NCBI RefSeq assembly: GCF_021129215.1
Contig: NZ_JAJOLP010000001.1
Coordinates: forward strand, 3,100,001-3,164,000
Reading direction: 5' to 3'
Source: Agromyces sp. S2-1-8
GTDB taxonomy: Bacteria > Actinomycetota > Actinomycetes > Actinomycetales > Microbacteriaceae
Length of the DNA: 64,000 nucleotides
In this document: piece by piece, positions 9,012-18,235 of the stretch
How the letters are laid out: every line of letters starts with the position of its first letter
Position numbering within the stretch: position 1 is the stretch's first letter
Notes under the pieces: model-generated
What the model was told of the DNA's origin: nothing
Seen by the model: the letters and a program-made list of their open reading frames with translations, nothing else
Database searches by the model: none
Program-made: the position numbers and the translations under genes

Positions 9012-9977
9012 ATGCCCAGCTCCCGCGCGAAGCGGCGCATCCAGCGCCAGCGCAGCGAACTCAAGAACACCGCCTACGAGATCTTCATCGGCCTGCTCTC
9101 GATCCTCTCGATCGCGAACCTCGTGCTGATGTACCTCTTCCACGCGGAGGAGTCGCTGCAGCTCATCCTCTCCGTCATGAACGCGTTGTTCAGCGCGATC
9201 TTCCTCGCCGACTTCATCTACCGCATCTCGACGGCACCGTCCGCATCGGGCTACTTCTTCCGCGGATTCGGGTGGGCCGACCTGCTCGCGAGCCTGCCGT
9301 TCGCGGAGCTGAAGGTATTGCGGCTGTTCCGCGTGCTCCGCGTGATCCGGCTGCTGCGGGAGCTCGGCCTCCGCACGATCTGGGGCACGCTCATCCACGA
9401 CCGGGCGAACAGCACGCTCATGACGCTCCTGCTGCTCGGCGTGCTCGTGCTGCAGTTCGGCAGCATCTCGATCCTGGCCGTCGAAGAGGATGCCGAGGGC
9501 GCCAACATCACCTCGGCGTCCGATGCGATCTGGTACACGATCGTCACGATCTCGACCGTCGGCTACGGCGACCAGTACCCCGTCACCAACCCGGGCCGCC
9601 TGATCGGCGCCCTCATCATCATCGTCGGCGTCGGCATCTTCGGCACGTTCACGGGCTACCTCGCGAACCTCTTCCTCGGGCCGCAGAAGGCGGCGGAGGC
9701 CGCCGACGCCGCACTCGAGCCGGAGACGGCACCCGCCGATGCGACCGTGGACGACGTCGCCGGAGGCGCGGTCGCGGCGCCCGTCGACACGGGCACGACG
9801 GCGGCGGGCGACGCCGATGCCATCGTCGACGAGACCGAGCCCGTCGCCGCCCGGGAGGCGGCCGGCGCCGCGTCACCCGCCGAGCTCAGTGCGCGGCTCG
9901 AGGCGCTGATCGCCCAGTCGGAGGAGACGGCCGCCGAACTCCGCCGCCTGCTCGCGGATGCCGCGCCGGGGCGCTGA
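9012..9977 (+). CDS. Potassium channel family protein (6-TM, voltage-sensor-like)
   Basis: The 321-residue protein has four N-terminal hydrophobic helices, the fourth being Arg-rich (KVLRLFRVLRVIRLLREL, about residues 102-119) like an S4 segment. Two more helices flank a pore with selectivity filter TVGYGD at residues 182-187. The cytoplasmic C-terminus of about 95 residues is acidic and Ala-rich, with a short coiled-coil-like end, and has no RCK or cNMP domain. It should conduct K+ across the inner membrane. The ATG at 9012 has GGAGGA about 9 bp upstream. It diverges from the phosphatase and converges on proS. The physiological gating signal is unknown. Confidence 0.9.
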   Translation: MPSSRAKRRIQRQRSELKNTAYEIFIGLLSILSIANLVLMYLFHAEESLQLILSVMNALFSAIFLADFIYRISTAPSASGYFFRGFGWADLLASLPFAELKVLRLFRVLRVIRLLRELGLRTIWGTLIHDRANSTLMTLLLLGVLVLQFGSISILAVEEDAEGANITSASDAIWYTIVTISTVGYGDQYPVTNPGRLIGALIIIVGVGIFGTFTGYLANLFLGPQKAAEAADAALEPETAPADATVDDVAGGAVAAPVDTGTTAAGDADAIVDETEPVAAREAAGAASPAELSARLEALIAQSEETAAELRRLLADAAPGR

Positions 9978-10024
9978 GCCGACGTTCGCTGGGCGCCGCG
10001 GCCGCCGGCGCGGGCCGAACGAGC

Positions 10025-10049
10025 GCCCGCTCCCGGCGAACGAGCGGGC
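10025..10049. terminator. Hairpin between the convergent K+ channel and proS genes
   Basis: An 8-bp inverted repeat (GCCCGCTC at 10025-10032, GAGCGGGC at 10042-10049) with a 9-base loop sits in the 72-bp convergent gap and touches the proS stop codon. It could serve both genes. There is no T-tract. Confidence 0.4.
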
Positions 10050-11813
10050 TCAGGCGTCGAGCGCGGCGACCACGCCGTCGATCGGCACCTGGGAGCGATC
10101 GCCGGTCGCCCGGTCCCAGACCTCGACGACGCCGTCGGCGACACCGCGGCCCGCGATCACGATCGTCGGCACGCCGATGAGCTCGGCGTCGCCGAACTTC
10201 ACGCCGGGCGACACCTTGGGCCGGTCGTCGTAGAGCACGTCGCGGCCGGACGCCTCGAGGTCGGCCACGATGCGGTCCGCCGCCTCGAACGCCGCCTGGT
10301 CCTTGCCGGTGGCGACGACGTGCACGTCGAACGGGGCGACCGACGGCGGCCAGATGAGGCCCTTGTCGTCGTTGTGCAGCTCGGCGATGATCGCGAGGAT
10401 GCGCGTGACGCCGATGCCGTACGAGCCCATCGTCACCGTCGCGAGCTTGCCGTTCTCGTCGAGCACCTTGAGTCCGAGCGCCTCGGCGTACTTGCGGCCG
10501 AGCTGGAAGACGTGCCCGATCTCCATGCCCCGCGCGAGCTCGACCGGGCCGGAGCCGTCGGGAGCGGGGTCGCCGGCGCGCACGTCGGCGATGTCGATGA
10601 CGCCGTCGGCGACGAAGTCGCGGCCCGCGACGAGCGAGAGCACGTGCTTCTCGTGCAGGTTGGCGCCGGTCACCCAGGCGGTGCCGTCGACCACGCGCGG
10701 GTCGACGAGGAAGCGGATGCCGCTCGCCGACTCCTCGCCGAGCACGGGGCCCTCGGGCGACCACGGCCCGATGTAGCCCTTGACGAGCGCGGGGTGCTTC
10801 GCGAAGTCGGACTCGGTCGCGGCCTCGACCTCGGCCGGGGCGAACGCCACCTCGGCGCGCTTCAGCTCGACCTCGCGGTCGCCGGGCATGCCCACGGCGA
10901 CGAGTTCGCGTGTGCCGTCGAGGTGGGTCAACGCGAGCACGACGCACTTCAGCGTGTCGGCTGCGTGCCAGGGCCGGTCGGCGCGCGGCTCGTGGTCGTT
11001 GACGTGGTCGACGAGGCTCAGGATCGTCGGGGTGTTCGGCGAGTCGAAGATGCGCGCCTCGGGCCGGCCCTCGATCGGCAGCGGCTCGGGCGCGAGCGTC
11101 TCGAACGCCTCGACGTTCGCTGCGTAGCCGCCGGCCGAGCGCACGAAGGTGTCTTCGCCGACGGGCGTCGGGTGCAGGAACTCCTCGCTCTTCGAGCCGC
11201 CCATGGCCCCTGCGTCGGCCTTCACGATGACGTACTCGAGGCCGAGCCTGGTGAAGATGCGCTCGTACGCGTCGCGCTGCGCCTGGTACGAGGCATCAAG
11301 CCCCTCGTCGGAGACGTCGAACGAGTACGCGTCCTTCATGGTGAACTCGCGACCGCGCAGGAGCCCCGCACGGGGGCGCGCCTCGTCGCGGTACTTGTCC
11401 TGGATCTGGTAGATCGTGAGCGGAAGGTCCTTGTACGACGAGTACAGGTCTTTCACGAGCAGGGTGAAGACCTCTTCGTGCGTGGGGGCCAGCAGCAGGT
11501 CGGCCTCCTTGCGGTCCTGCAGGCGGAAGAGCGCGTCGCCGTACTCCGTCCACCGGCCGGTGACCTCGTAGGGCTCGCGCGGCAGCAGCGCCGGGAAGTG
11601 CACCTCGTGGGCGCCGGCCGCCTCCATCTCTTCGCGCACGATGCGCTCGATCTTCGCCTTCACGCGCAGGCCGAGCGGCAACCACGCGAAGATGCCCGGC
11701 GCCTGGCGCCGGATGTAGCCGGCGCGGACGAGCAGTCGGTGGCTCGTGACCTCGGCGTCGGCGGGGTCTTCGCGGAGCGTGCGGAGGAAGAAGTTCGAAA
11801 GGCGTGTGGGCAC
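10050..11813 (-). CDS. proS: Prolyl-tRNA synthetase (bacterial type)
   Basis: Charges tRNA-Pro with proline. The 587-residue length and the arrangement of a class II catalytic core interrupted by an editing (INS) domain, then an anticodon-binding domain, match the bacterial-type enzyme. Motif 2 region [31 protein letters not shown] is clear, and the C-terminus ([20 protein letters not shown]) fits the anticodon-binding fold. The GTG at 11813 lies exactly 6 nt after a TAGAAT -10 element, so the mRNA is probably leaderless. In this family's genomes proS commonly lies near rseP, ispG and nusA, as here. Confidence 0.96.
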   Translation of the reverse strand: MPTRLSNFFLRTLREDPADAEVTSHRLLVRAGYIRRQAPGIFAWLPLGLRVKAKIERIVREEMEAAGAHEVHFPALLPREPYEVTGRWTEYGDALFRLQDRKEADLLLAPTHEEVFTLLVKDLYSSYKDLPLTIYQIQDKYRDEARPRAGLLRGREFTMKDAYSFDVSDEGLDASYQAQRDAYERIFTRLGLEYVIVKADAGAMGGSKSEEFLHPTPVGEDTFVRSAGGYAANVEAFETLAPEPLPIEGRPEARIFDSPNTPTILSLVDHVNDHEPRADRPWHAADTLKCVVLALTHLDGTRELVAVGMPGDREVELKRAEVAFAPAEVEAATESDFAKHPALVKGYIGPWSPEGPVLGEESASGIRFLVDPRVVDGTAWVTGANLHEKHVLSLVAGRDFVADGVIDIADVRAGDPAPDGSGPVELARGMEIGHVFQLGRKYAEALGLKVLDENGKLATVTMGSYGIGVTRILAIIAELHNDDKGLIWPPSVAPFDVHVVATGKDQAAFEAADRIVADLEASGRDVLYDDRPKVSPGVKFGDAELIGVPTIVIAGRGVADGVVEVWDRATGDRSQVPIDGVVAALDA

Positions 11814-11819
11814 CCGACG

Positions 11820-11825
11820 ATTCTA
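11820..11825 (-). promoter_or_regulatory. Leaderless -10 element of proS
   Basis: TAGAAT on the minus strand (11825-11820) is followed by 6 nt and then the GTG start codon at 11813. That places the transcription start at, or within a base of, the start codon. No ribosome-binding site is present. Confidence 0.6.
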
Positions 11826-11832
11826 CTGAGAA

Positions 11833-11874
11833 GGCCGGATGCCTCGGGGCCGCGCGGCCCCGAGGCATCCGGCC
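11833..11874 (-). terminator. 42-bp perfect palindrome after the LPMO gene
   Basis: Arms of 20 bp (11833-11852 and 11855-11874) are perfectly complementary around a central CG. The core is GGATGCCTCGGGGCC and its complement. It lies 46 bp past the LPMO stop and upstream of the proS promoter, so it insulates proS from LPMO transcription. It is the longest perfect palindrome I found in the window. Confidence 0.75.
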
Positions 11875-11920
11875 GCCGCGATCGCGCGACGGAGGGAGGT
11901 CTCCGCGGCGTGCTCGCGCG

Positions 11921-12625
11921 TCAGGCCGGGCAGGGCCCGAGGTCGCGCCAGGCGCCCCACTCGCCGCCCGAGCCCGGCACCTCGCCGCGGGTCCACCACT
12001 TCGCCGCCCACGTGCGGCCGCCCGAGCTCGCCTGCTGGCCGGCCGTGTACACCTGGTCGGCCTGCCACGCGACCGGGCAGTCGTCGCCCGAGCCGCCGCC
12101 GCTCGAGGGGCCGCCGACGTTCACGTCGATGCAGCTGTAGAAGGCGTTCGTCGTGTCGGCGACGTTCCAGCGGGCGAGGATGGTGTGCTCGCCCGCCGGC
12201 AGCCCCGTGAGGATGTGCTGCACGGTCGCGGCCGGCTGGGCGCCGAAGTCGTTGACGCGCTTCCACAGCGCACCGTCGACGAAGTACTCCCAGCTCTCCG
12301 TGGCGTGGCGCGCGGTGAGGTGCCACTGGATGGTGACGGTGTCGTCGACGCCCTTGCGCGGCCACGGCTTCGTCGCGTCGTCGAGGATCGCGAACGCAGG
12401 GTTGCCGCCACTGCACCGGAGCGACCCTTTGGGCGCCTCGACGCTCTGCGGCTCGTATTCGACCTGACCGCAGGCGAACGAGGTCAGCCCCTGCGAGCAG
12501 TAGTCCTGCCGGCTCGGCGGGTCGTCGACCCAGCCGTGGCCGCTCGCGGCGGCGGCGCCGGCGAACGGGAGGACGAGCCCTCCTGCGAGGGCGATGACGA
12601 GGGCCAGGCGACGCGGATGCTTCAT
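11921..12625 (-). CDS. Secreted chitin-active lytic polysaccharide monooxygenase (AA10) with C-terminal CBM5/12
   Basis: A 234-residue copper monooxygenase that oxidatively cleaves chitin (or cellulose) chains outside the cell. The signal peptide (residues 1-29, MKHPRRLALVIALAGG...AAASG) is followed directly by His30 (HGWVDDPPSRQ), the copper-binding mature N-terminus. A second His occurs in HLTARHATESWEYF. After a Gly/Ser linker, residues about 187-234 form a type 3 chitin-binding module (CPVAWQADQVYTAGQQ ... WWTRGEVPG). The ATG at 12625 has AAGGAG upstream. It is monocistronic with its own terminator palindrome. No chitinase lies nearby. Substrate preference cannot be decided by eye. Confidence 0.9.
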   Translation of the reverse strand: MKHPRRLALVIALAGGLVLPFAGAAAASGHGWVDDPPSRQDYCSQGLTSFACGQVEYEPQSVEAPKGSLRCSGGNPAFAILDDATKPWPRKGVDDTVTIQWHLTARHATESWEYFVDGALWKRVNDFGAQPAATVQHILTGLPAGEHTILARWNVADTTNAFYSCIDVNVGGPSSGGGSGDDCPVAWQADQVYTAGQQASSGGRTWAAKWWTRGEVPGSGGEWGAWRDLGPCPA

Positions 12626-12778
12626 GACGTGCTCCTTCGATCGAGTGCCTCGGCGCGGACGCCCCGCGCCAGCGCACACGGTAGGGGTCGGGGCGGACGA
12701 CCGCATTCGCAATCCTGCGTAGGCGACTGCGTAGGCACCCCTGACCTCAGGCCTCGGCCCGACGGCTCGCGCATGGCC

Positions 12779-12784
12779 TAATGT
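12779..12784 (+). promoter_or_regulatory. Leaderless -10 element of the phosphotransferase gene
   Basis: TAATGT at 12779-12784 is followed by 6 nt and the ATG at 12791. The 165-bp divergent gap to the LPMO gene shows no -35 match at standard spacing. The geometry predicts a leaderless transcript. Confidence 0.55.
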
Positions 12785-12790
12785 GCTCGC

Positions 12791-13801
12791 ATGGGTGAGT
12801 CGAACGCACCGTTCTCCGTCGAGGTCTCCTCCGAGGCCTGGCGGGCCGAAGCCGACCGCTGGATCGCGGAGTCGCTCGCCGGGCGCGACGTCGTCGTCGT
12901 CGGGACCCGACAGCCGCGGGTGCGCCCGTGGTCGACGCAACTCGTCGTCGAGGTGGCAGGACCGTCGGGAGCCGCCCGGTACTGGTTCAAGGCGAACTGC
13001 CGCGCGCAGTCGTTCGAGCCCGCCCTCCAAGCGCGACTCGCAACGCTCCTTCCGGGCGATGTCGACGCCCCGATCGCGGCCGACCCCTCCAGGGGCTGGA
13101 TGCTCACCGCCGACCGCGGAGCGACGCTCGCAGATCGGCACGACCCCGCCGCCGAGGACTGGTCGCGCGTCATCGACGAGTGGGCGCGCGTGCAGCGCTC
13201 CTTGGCCGGGCGCTCGGCCGAAGTGCTCGGCGCCGGCGTGCCCGACTGCTCCCCCGGAACCGTGCCGGCCCGCTTCGCCGAGCTGCTCGGGCTCGTGCTC
13301 GCCCTGCCCACCGGTCATCCCTCGGCGCCCGATGCGGCGACCGCGGCCTCGCTCGTGGCCGCGGCCGACCGCGTCGCGCTCGCCGCCGAGGCGCTCGACG
13401 AGGGCGGCCTGCCCGCGACCCTCCAGCACGGCGACCTGCACCCCGGCAACGTGTTCGCCTCGGACGACGCCTCTGACGGGCTGCGCCTCTTCGACTTCGG
13501 CGACGCGCAGTGGGCGCACCCGGTCGAGGCCCTGCTCGTGCCCCGCGCCGTGATGGAGTACCGCGGCATCGACCCAGAGCCCGTCGTCGCGGGATTCCGC
13601 GAGGCCTGGGCCGACGTCGCGCGGTTCGACGACGCCGAGTGGGCCCGGCTCGTCGCCGCGGCCGAGACGACGCACGCGGTGAACCGGGCGCACACGTGGT
13701 GGGGATGCCTCGCGCAGGCCACCGACGACGAGACCGCGGAGTGGGGTGAGGCGGTGCTGCGGCACCTCTCGCGGGTGCTCGGTCCGTCCGGCGACTCGTA
13801 G
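12791..13801 (+). CDS. Aminoglycoside phosphotransferase-like (APH family) kinase
   Basis: The 336-residue product has the kinase-like catalytic loop LQHGDLHPGNVFA (Brenner motif H-G-D-x-x-x-x-N) and the metal-binding LFDFGDAQWAHP. An upstream ATP-binding lobe is only loosely conserved. Such proteins phosphorylate small hydroxylated molecules (choline, homoserine, sugars, antibiotics); the family name does not imply resistance. It is followed after 9 bp by an RNB ribonuclease gene that has its own leaderless-type -10 element overlapping this stop codon. The substrate is unknown. Confidence 0.85.
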   Translation: MGESNAPFSVEVSSEAWRAEADRWIAESLAGRDVVVVGTRQPRVRPWSTQLVVEVAGPSGAARYWFKANCRAQSFEPALQARLATLLPGDVDAPIAADPSRGWMLTADRGATLADRHDPAAEDWSRVIDEWARVQRSLAGRSAEVLGAGVPDCSPGTVPARFAELLGLVLALPTGHPSAPDAATAASLVAAADRVALAAEALDEGGLPATLQHGDLHPGNVFASDDASDGLRLFDFGDAQWAHPVEALLVPRAVMEYRGIDPEPVVAGFREAWADVARFDDAEWARLVAAAETTHAVNRAHTWWGCLAQATDDETAEWGEAVLRHLSRVLGPSGDS

Positions 13802-13804
13802 GCT
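13799..13804 (+). promoter_or_regulatory. Leaderless -10 element of the RNB ribonuclease gene
   Basis: TAGGCT at 13799-13804 overlaps the stop codon of the preceding gene and is followed by 6 nt and the ATG at 13811. A second promoter inside an apparent two-gene operon is therefore likely. Confidence 0.55.
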
Positions 13805-13810
13805 GGGCGC

Positions 13811-15232
13811 ATGCCCGCCCGCCGACCGCACCTGGCTCCGTCCGTCGCGCAGAGCGAGCTCGCCGCGTCCCTCGCCGACCTGCGTGCGTCGATGGCGCTG
13901 CCCGACGGCTTCGCACCCGAGGTCGTGGCCGAGGCCGAGGCATCCCGGCCCGAGGCACCCGGTCGCGACCTGCGCGACCTGCCGTTCGCGACGATCGACC
14001 CGGCGGGGTCGACCGACCTCGACCAGGCGATGCACCTCGCGCGCCGAGGCGACGGCTTCCTCGTGCACTATGCGATCGCAGACCTGCCCGGTTTCGTGCG
14101 GCCCGGCGGATCGGTCGACCGGGCTGCGCGTGAGCGCGGGCAGACGCTCTATGCTCCCGACGGTCGGGTGCCCCTGCACCCGCCGGTCATCGGCGACGAC
14201 CGGGCGTCCCTCCTGCCCGGCGTCGACCGTACCGCCTACGTGTGGCGCTTCGAGCTCGCCGCCGACGGCACCCTCGGGACGACGGCGGTCGAGCGAGCGC
14301 TCGTTCGCTCCCGGGCGCGCCTCGACTACTCCGGGGCGCAGGCGCTCATCGACGACGGCGACCGGGAGTCGCCGGTCGCCCTCCTCGGCGAGATCGGGCG
14401 CGCCCGCATCGAGCAGGAACGCCGCCGCGGCGGCGCGAGCCTCAACACCCCCGACGAGGAGATCGTGCGCAGCGACGGCGGCTACGACCTCGCGCGCCGC
14501 ACGCCGCTGCCGGTCGAGGACTGGAACGCGCAGCTCTCTCTGCTGACCGGCATGGCCGCCGCGTCGATCATGCTGGGTGCGGGTGTCGGCATCCTGCGCA
14601 CCATGCCGAGCCCCGACGACGAGCGGCTCGCCGCCTTCCGCCGGCAGACCGTCGCGCTCGGGCTTCCGTGGCCCGAGGACGAGTCGTACGGCGAGTACCT
14701 GCGTCGACTCGACCGCGCCGACCCCGTGGCGCTCGCGGTCCTGCAGGCCGCGAGCGGGCTCTTCCGCGGTGCCGGCTACGCCGCGTTCGACGGCGCACCG
14801 CCCGCGGAGACGATGCAGGCGGCGCTCGCCGCGCCGTACGCTCACGTGACGGCGCCGATCCGCCGGCTCGTGGACCGATGGGGCCTCGTCGTGTGCGAGG
14901 CGATCGTCGCCGGGCGCGAGGTGCCCGCCTGGGCGCGTGCGTCGCTCGCCGAGCTGCCTGCGATCATGGCCGCCTCCGAGCAGCGGGCGGGGCGCCTCGG
15001 CGCGGAGTCGATCGCACGGGTCGAGGCGGCGCTCCTGCGCGACCGGGTCGGCGAGCGGTTCACCGCGACCGTGCTCGAGCTCAGGGGCGACCGCGCGGTC
15101 TTCCAGCTCGAGACGCCCGCGGTGACGGCGAGCTGCCCCGCGCCGGCCGACGCCGCGCCGGGCGGCGCGATCGAGGTCGTGCTCGAGGCGGCCGACATCG
15201 GCACCGGCACGGTGCGGTTCGGCGCGGCGTGA
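13811..15232 (+). CDS. RNB-domain (RNase II-type) ribonuclease
   Basis: A 473-residue protein dominated by one RNB catalytic domain. The metal-binding motif reads TIDPAGSTDLDQAM (residues about 58-71), keeping three of the four aspartates of RNase II (equivalents of D201, D207, D209) with Gln in place of the fourth. APIRRLVDRWGLV is the usual late RNB helix. It lacks the cold-shock domains of full RNase II/R and has only a short C-terminal beta domain in place of a clear S1. This short form is common in actinobacteria and likely degrades RNA 3' to 5'. It converges on ispG. Confidence 0.88.
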   Translation: MPARRPHLAPSVAQSELAASLADLRASMALPDGFAPEVVAEAEASRPEAPGRDLRDLPFATIDPAGSTDLDQAMHLARRGDGFLVHYAIADLPGFVRPGGSVDRAARERGQTLYAPDGRVPLHPPVIGDDRASLLPGVDRTAYVWRFELAADGTLGTTAVERALVRSRARLDYSGAQALIDDGDRESPVALLGEIGRARIEQERRRGGASLNTPDEEIVRSDGGYDLARRTPLPVEDWNAQLSLLTGMAAASIMLGAGVGILRTMPSPDDERLAAFRRQTVALGLPWPEDESYGEYLRRLDRADPVALAVLQAASGLFRGAGYAAFDGAPPAETMQAALAAPYAHVTAPIRRLVDRWGLVVCEAIVAGREVPAWARASLAELPAIMAASEQRAGRLGAESIARVEAALLRDRVGERFTATVLELRGDRAVFQLETPAVTASCPAPADAAPGGAIEVVLEAADIGTGTVRFGAA

Positions 15233-15295
15233 GCACTCTCACAAGCGGCGGCGCCGAACGGGCGACGACTCACGCGCAGGGCGTGCCGAACGACG

Positions 15296-16447
15296 CTAGG
15301 GCGTGACGACCGTCGGTGCGCCCACCGGGGCGTCGGTGCCCATCTCGTCGGCGATGCGCTGGGCCTCGGCGATGAGCGTCTCGACGATCTCGGCCTCGGG
15401 CACGGTCTTGATGACCTCGCCCTTCACGAAGATCTGCCCCTTGCCGTTGCCGCTCGCGACGCCGAGGTCGGCCTCGCGCGCCTCGCCGGGGCCGTTCACG
15501 ACGCAGCCCATGACGGCGACGCGGAGCGGCACGGTGACGTGCTTGAGGCCCTCGGTCACGTCGTTGGCGAGCGTGTACACGTCGACCTGCGCACGCCCGC
15601 ACGACGGGCACGACACGATCTCGAGCTTGCGCTCGCGCAGGTTCAGCGACTGCAGGATCTGCAGCCCGACCTTGACCTCTTCGACGGGCGGCGCGGAGAG
15701 CGAGACGCGGATGGTGTCGCCGATGCCCTCGCCGAGCAGGATGCCGAACGCCGTCGCCGACTTGATCGTGCCCTGGAACGCGGGACCCGCCTCGGTGACA
15801 CCGAGGTGCAGCGGCCAGTCGCCGCGCTCGGCGAGCATGCGGTACGCCTTCACCATGACGATCGGGTCGTTGTGCTTGACCGAGATCTTGAAGTCGTGGA
15901 AGTCGTGCTCCTCGAAGAGCGACGCCTCCCACACGGCCGACTCGACGAGCGCCTCGGGCGTCGCCTTGCCGTACTTCTCGAGCAGGCGAGGGTCGAGCGA
16001 GCCGGCGTTGACCCCGATGCGGAGCGACACCCCAGCAGCCTTCGCACGGGCCGCGATCTCGCCGACGCGGTCGTCGAACTTGCGGATGTTGCCGGGGTTG
16101 ACGCGCACCGCGGCGCAGCCGGCGTCGATCGCGGCGAACACGTAGTTCGGCTGGAAGTGGATGTCGGCGATGACCGGGATCTGGCTCTTCTTCGCGATGA
16201 TCGGCAGCGCCTCGGCGTCGTCGCGGCTCGGCACGGCGACGCGCACGATGTCGCAGCCCGACGCCGTGAGCTCGGCGATCTGCTGGAGCGTCGCGTTGAT
16301 GTTCGTCGTCGGCGTCGTGGTCATCGACTGGACGCTCACCTGGGCGTTGCCGCCCACGAGCACCTTGCCCACCTTGATCTGGCGCGACTTGCGTCGGGGG
16401 GCCAGGACTTCGGGGACCTTCGGCATTCCGAGATTCACAGCAGGCAC
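15296..16447 (-). CDS. ispG: 4-hydroxy-3-methylbut-2-en-1-yl diphosphate synthase (flavodoxin)
   Basis: Penultimate enzyme of the MEP isoprenoid pathway, a [4Fe-4S] enzyme converting MEcPP to HMBPP. The 383-residue product has [13 protein letters not shown] near the N-terminus, the TIM-barrel strands [11 protein letters not shown] and [17 protein letters not shown], and the C-terminal cluster ligands in SCPSCGRAQ and [11 protein letters not shown]. The GTG at 16447 lies 6 nt after TAGACT, fitting leaderless initiation. dxr of the same pathway is at 32-33 kb. In many actinobacteria dxr, rseP and ispG are contiguous; here ispG is separated from rseP by about 14 kb. Confidence 0.97.
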   Translation of the reverse strand: MPAVNLGMPKVPEVLAPRRKSRQIKVGKVLVGGNAQVSVQSMTTTPTTNINATLQQIAELTASGCDIVRVAVPSRDDAEALPIIAKKSQIPVIADIHFQPNYVFAAIDAGCAAVRVNPGNIRKFDDRVGEIAARAKAAGVSLRIGVNAGSLDPRLLEKYGKATPEALVESAVWEASLFEEHDFHDFKISVKHNDPIVMVKAYRMLAERGDWPLHLGVTEAGPAFQGTIKSATAFGILLGEGIGDTIRVSLSAPPVEEVKVGLQILQSLNLRERKLEIVSCPSCGRAQVDVYTLANDVTEGLKHVTVPLRVAVMGCVVNGPGEAREADLGVASGNGKGQIFVKGEVIKTVPEAEIVETLIAEAQRIADEMGTDAPVGAPTVVTP

Positions 16448-16453
16448 GAGGCA

Positions 16454-16459
16454 AGTCTA
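16454..16459 (-). promoter_or_regulatory. Leaderless -10 element of ispG
   Basis: TAGACT on the minus strand (16459-16454), then 6 nt, then the GTG start at 16447. No ribosome-binding site is visible, consistent with leaderless translation. Confidence 0.6.
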
Positions 16460-16489
16460 GTTGCGCGAGGCCGAGCGTCGGCCGCGAGT

Positions 16490-16522
16490 GGATGCCTCAG
16501 GCGGATGCAGCCCGAGGCATCC
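16490..16522 (-). terminator. Hairpin overlapping the 3' end of the alpha/beta hydrolase gene
   Basis: GGATGCCTC (16490-16498) pairs with GAGGCATCC (16514-16522); the second arm lies inside the last codons of the hydrolase gene (stop at 16497-16499). The same 9-mer forms the core of other terminators here, so it probably ends the long catabolic operon. Confidence 0.5.
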
Positions 16523-17588
16523 CTTCGCCCTCAGTCGCGATGAGCGCGACGAGCGCCTCCAGGAACTCGGCCGGCCGCTCGAGATGGGGCGAGTGCCCGC
16601 AGCCGTCCAGTTCGACCTCGGTGACCGCCCCGCCGCGCTCGGCGTAGCGGGCGAGCACGGCGCGGGTCTGCGACACCATCGGCTGCGGCGGTGCGACCTC
16701 GTCGCCCGGCCAGCCCGGGATGATGCCGGCCTTGCCGAGCTGATTGAGGTCGAAGAACGAGGCGTCGCCGACGATCGCGTCCTGTGCACCGTGGATCCAC
16801 AGCACGGGCGGCTTCTCGGCGACGTCGACGATGGCCGAGGTGTCGAAGTGGGTCGGCGCCATCGTGTTCAGCACGCCCCGCCCGCCGGGCGCGAACCCCG
16901 GCCAGTTCGCCGAGCCCGAGGCATCCCCGGGGTAGTGGTCGACGCCGGTGGCGGTCGACAGCATCGAGGCGACCCAGATCGACTCGAGCTCGGAGGCGAA
17001 ACCGGGCGCGACGTAGCTCGACCGGTACACCGTGAGCGGCGAGGTCGGCGACTCCTCGGTGCGGTCGCCCGCGGCGAGCCGGGCGACGAAATCGGGGTTC
17101 GCTCCCCCGCCGCCCGTGCCCGCCGCATCGTCGACCAGCAGCGTCCCGTCGAGCCGGGTGCCGCCGAAGCCGTACGGCGAGACCGTCGACTGCAGGGTGA
17201 GGCTCGCGACGAGCTCTGGGCGGTCGATGACGAGCTGCATGGCGACCCCGCCGCCCATGCTCCAGCCGACGAGGTGCACGGCGCCGAGGCCGAGCTCGTC
17301 GATCACCGATGCGACGTCGTCGGAGAAGTCGCGCACCCCTCGCGTGGCGTCGACCGGCAGCGTCTCGCTGTCGCCGAAGCCGCGCAGGTCGATCGCGATC
17401 GCGCGCACCGAGGCCGGCAGCGCGAGCATGACGGGCTGCCAGAACAACGACGACGAGACGTTGCCGTGGACGAAGACGACGGTCGCGGACTGCTCGCCCG
17501 GCACCGCGGGGCGCTCGAGCACCCCGGCGCGAAGGCGCGGCGTGGCCACCTGCCGGGCCAGGATGCCGGGCAGGATCGTGTCGACCAC
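16497..17588 (-). CDS. Alpha/beta hydrolase, last gene of the hydroxybutyrate-type operon
   Basis: A 363-residue alpha/beta-hydrolase fold enzyme with oxyanion segment FVHGNVSSSLFW, a DLRGFGDSE strand, nucleophile elbow VGWSMGGG (Ser in GxSxG), acid-bearing LWIHGAQDAIVGD and late His in DGCGHSPHLERP. It is longer than minimal family members, with an insertion between elbow and acid that probably forms a lid. The GTG at 17588 begins 2 bp after the stop of the CoA-transferase B gene, so it is translationally coupled. Possible roles are ester or oligomer hydrolysis feeding 3-hydroxybutyrate or acetoacetate to the pathway. No signal peptide, so cytoplasmic. Confidence 0.85.
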   Translation of the reverse strand: MVDTILPGILARQVATPRLRAGVLERPAVPGEQSATVVFVHGNVSSSLFWQPVMLALPASVRAIAIDLRGFGDSETLPVDATRGVRDFSDDVASVIDELGLGAVHLVGWSMGGGVAMQLVIDRPELVASLTLQSTVSPYGFGGTRLDGTLLVDDAAGTGGGGANPDFVARLAAGDRTEESPTSPLTVYRSSYVAPGFASELESIWVASMLSTATGVDHYPGDASGSANWPGFAPGGRGVLNTMAPTHFDTSAIVDVAEKPPVLWIHGAQDAIVGDASFFDLNQLGKAGIIPGWPGDEVAPPQPMVSQTRAVLARYAERGGAVTEVELDGCGHSPHLERPAEFLEALVALIATEGEGMPRAASA

Positions 17589-17590
17589 GG

Positions 17591-18232
17591 CTACCCCACC
17601 GCGGAGGTGTCGAGGGGCGGCTCCGTCGCGGCGACGACCTCGTCGACGTTGACGCCCGGCGCGCACTCCACGAGCACGAGCCCGTCGGCCGTGACGTCGA
17701 TCACCGCGAGGTCCGTGATGATGCGGTCGACGACGCCCTTGCCGGTGAGCGGCAGCGAGCACTCGTCCACGATCTTCGGCGAGCCGTCCTTCGCGACGTG
17801 CTCCATGAGCACGATGCGTCGGCGGGCGCCGTGCACGAGGTCCATCGCGCCGCCGGGTCCTTTCACCATCTTGCCGGGGATCATCCAGTTGGCGAGATCG
17901 CCGCGCGCCGAGACCTGCATGGCGCCGAGGATGGCGGCGTCGATCTTGCCGCCGCGGATCATGCCGAAGCTCAGGGCCGAGTCGAAGTACGCGGCGCCGG
18001 GGAGCACGGTGACGGTCTCCTTGCCGGCGTTGATGAGGTCGGGGTCGACCGCGTCCTCCGTCGGGTACGGCCCGACGCCGAGGATGCCGTTCTCCGACTG
18101 CAGCAGGATCGTCGTGCCCTCGGGCACGTAGTTCGGCACCAGCGTCGGCAGGCCGATGCCGAGGTTCACGTACGATCCGTCGCTGAGTTCACGGGCGGCG
18201 CGGGCCGCCATCTCGAGGCGGGTGAGTGCCAT
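17591..18232 (-). CDS. scoB: 3-oxoacid CoA-transferase-type subunit B
   Basis: The 213-residue beta subunit of a family I CoA-transferase. It contains [15 protein letters not shown] and [13 protein letters not shown], where the Glu of SENG is the covalent CoA-binding catalytic residue in this family. It begins 3 bp after subunit A. With subunit A it should move CoA from succinyl-CoA (or acetyl-CoA) to acetoacetate. Paralogues act on 3-oxoadipate; the neighbouring dehydrogenase and acetyl-CoA acetyltransferase favour acetoacetate, but motif reading cannot exclude other 3-oxoacids. Confidence 0.88.
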   Translation of the reverse strand: MALTRLEMAARAARELSDGSYVNLGIGLPTLVPNYVPEGTTILLQSENGILGVGPYPTEDAVDPDLINAGKETVTVLPGAAYFDSALSFGMIRGGKIDAAILGAMQVSARGDLANWMIPGKMVKGPGGAMDLVHGARRRIVLMEHVAKDGSPKIVDECSLPLTGKGVVDRIITDLAVIDVTADGLVLVECAPGVNVDEVVAATEPPLDTSAVG

Positions 18233-18235
18233 GGC

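Noticed and set aside
12791..13801. Aminoglycoside resistance gene
   Set aside because: Only the general APH kinase motifs are present; the family covers many metabolic kinases and the context gives no resistance link.
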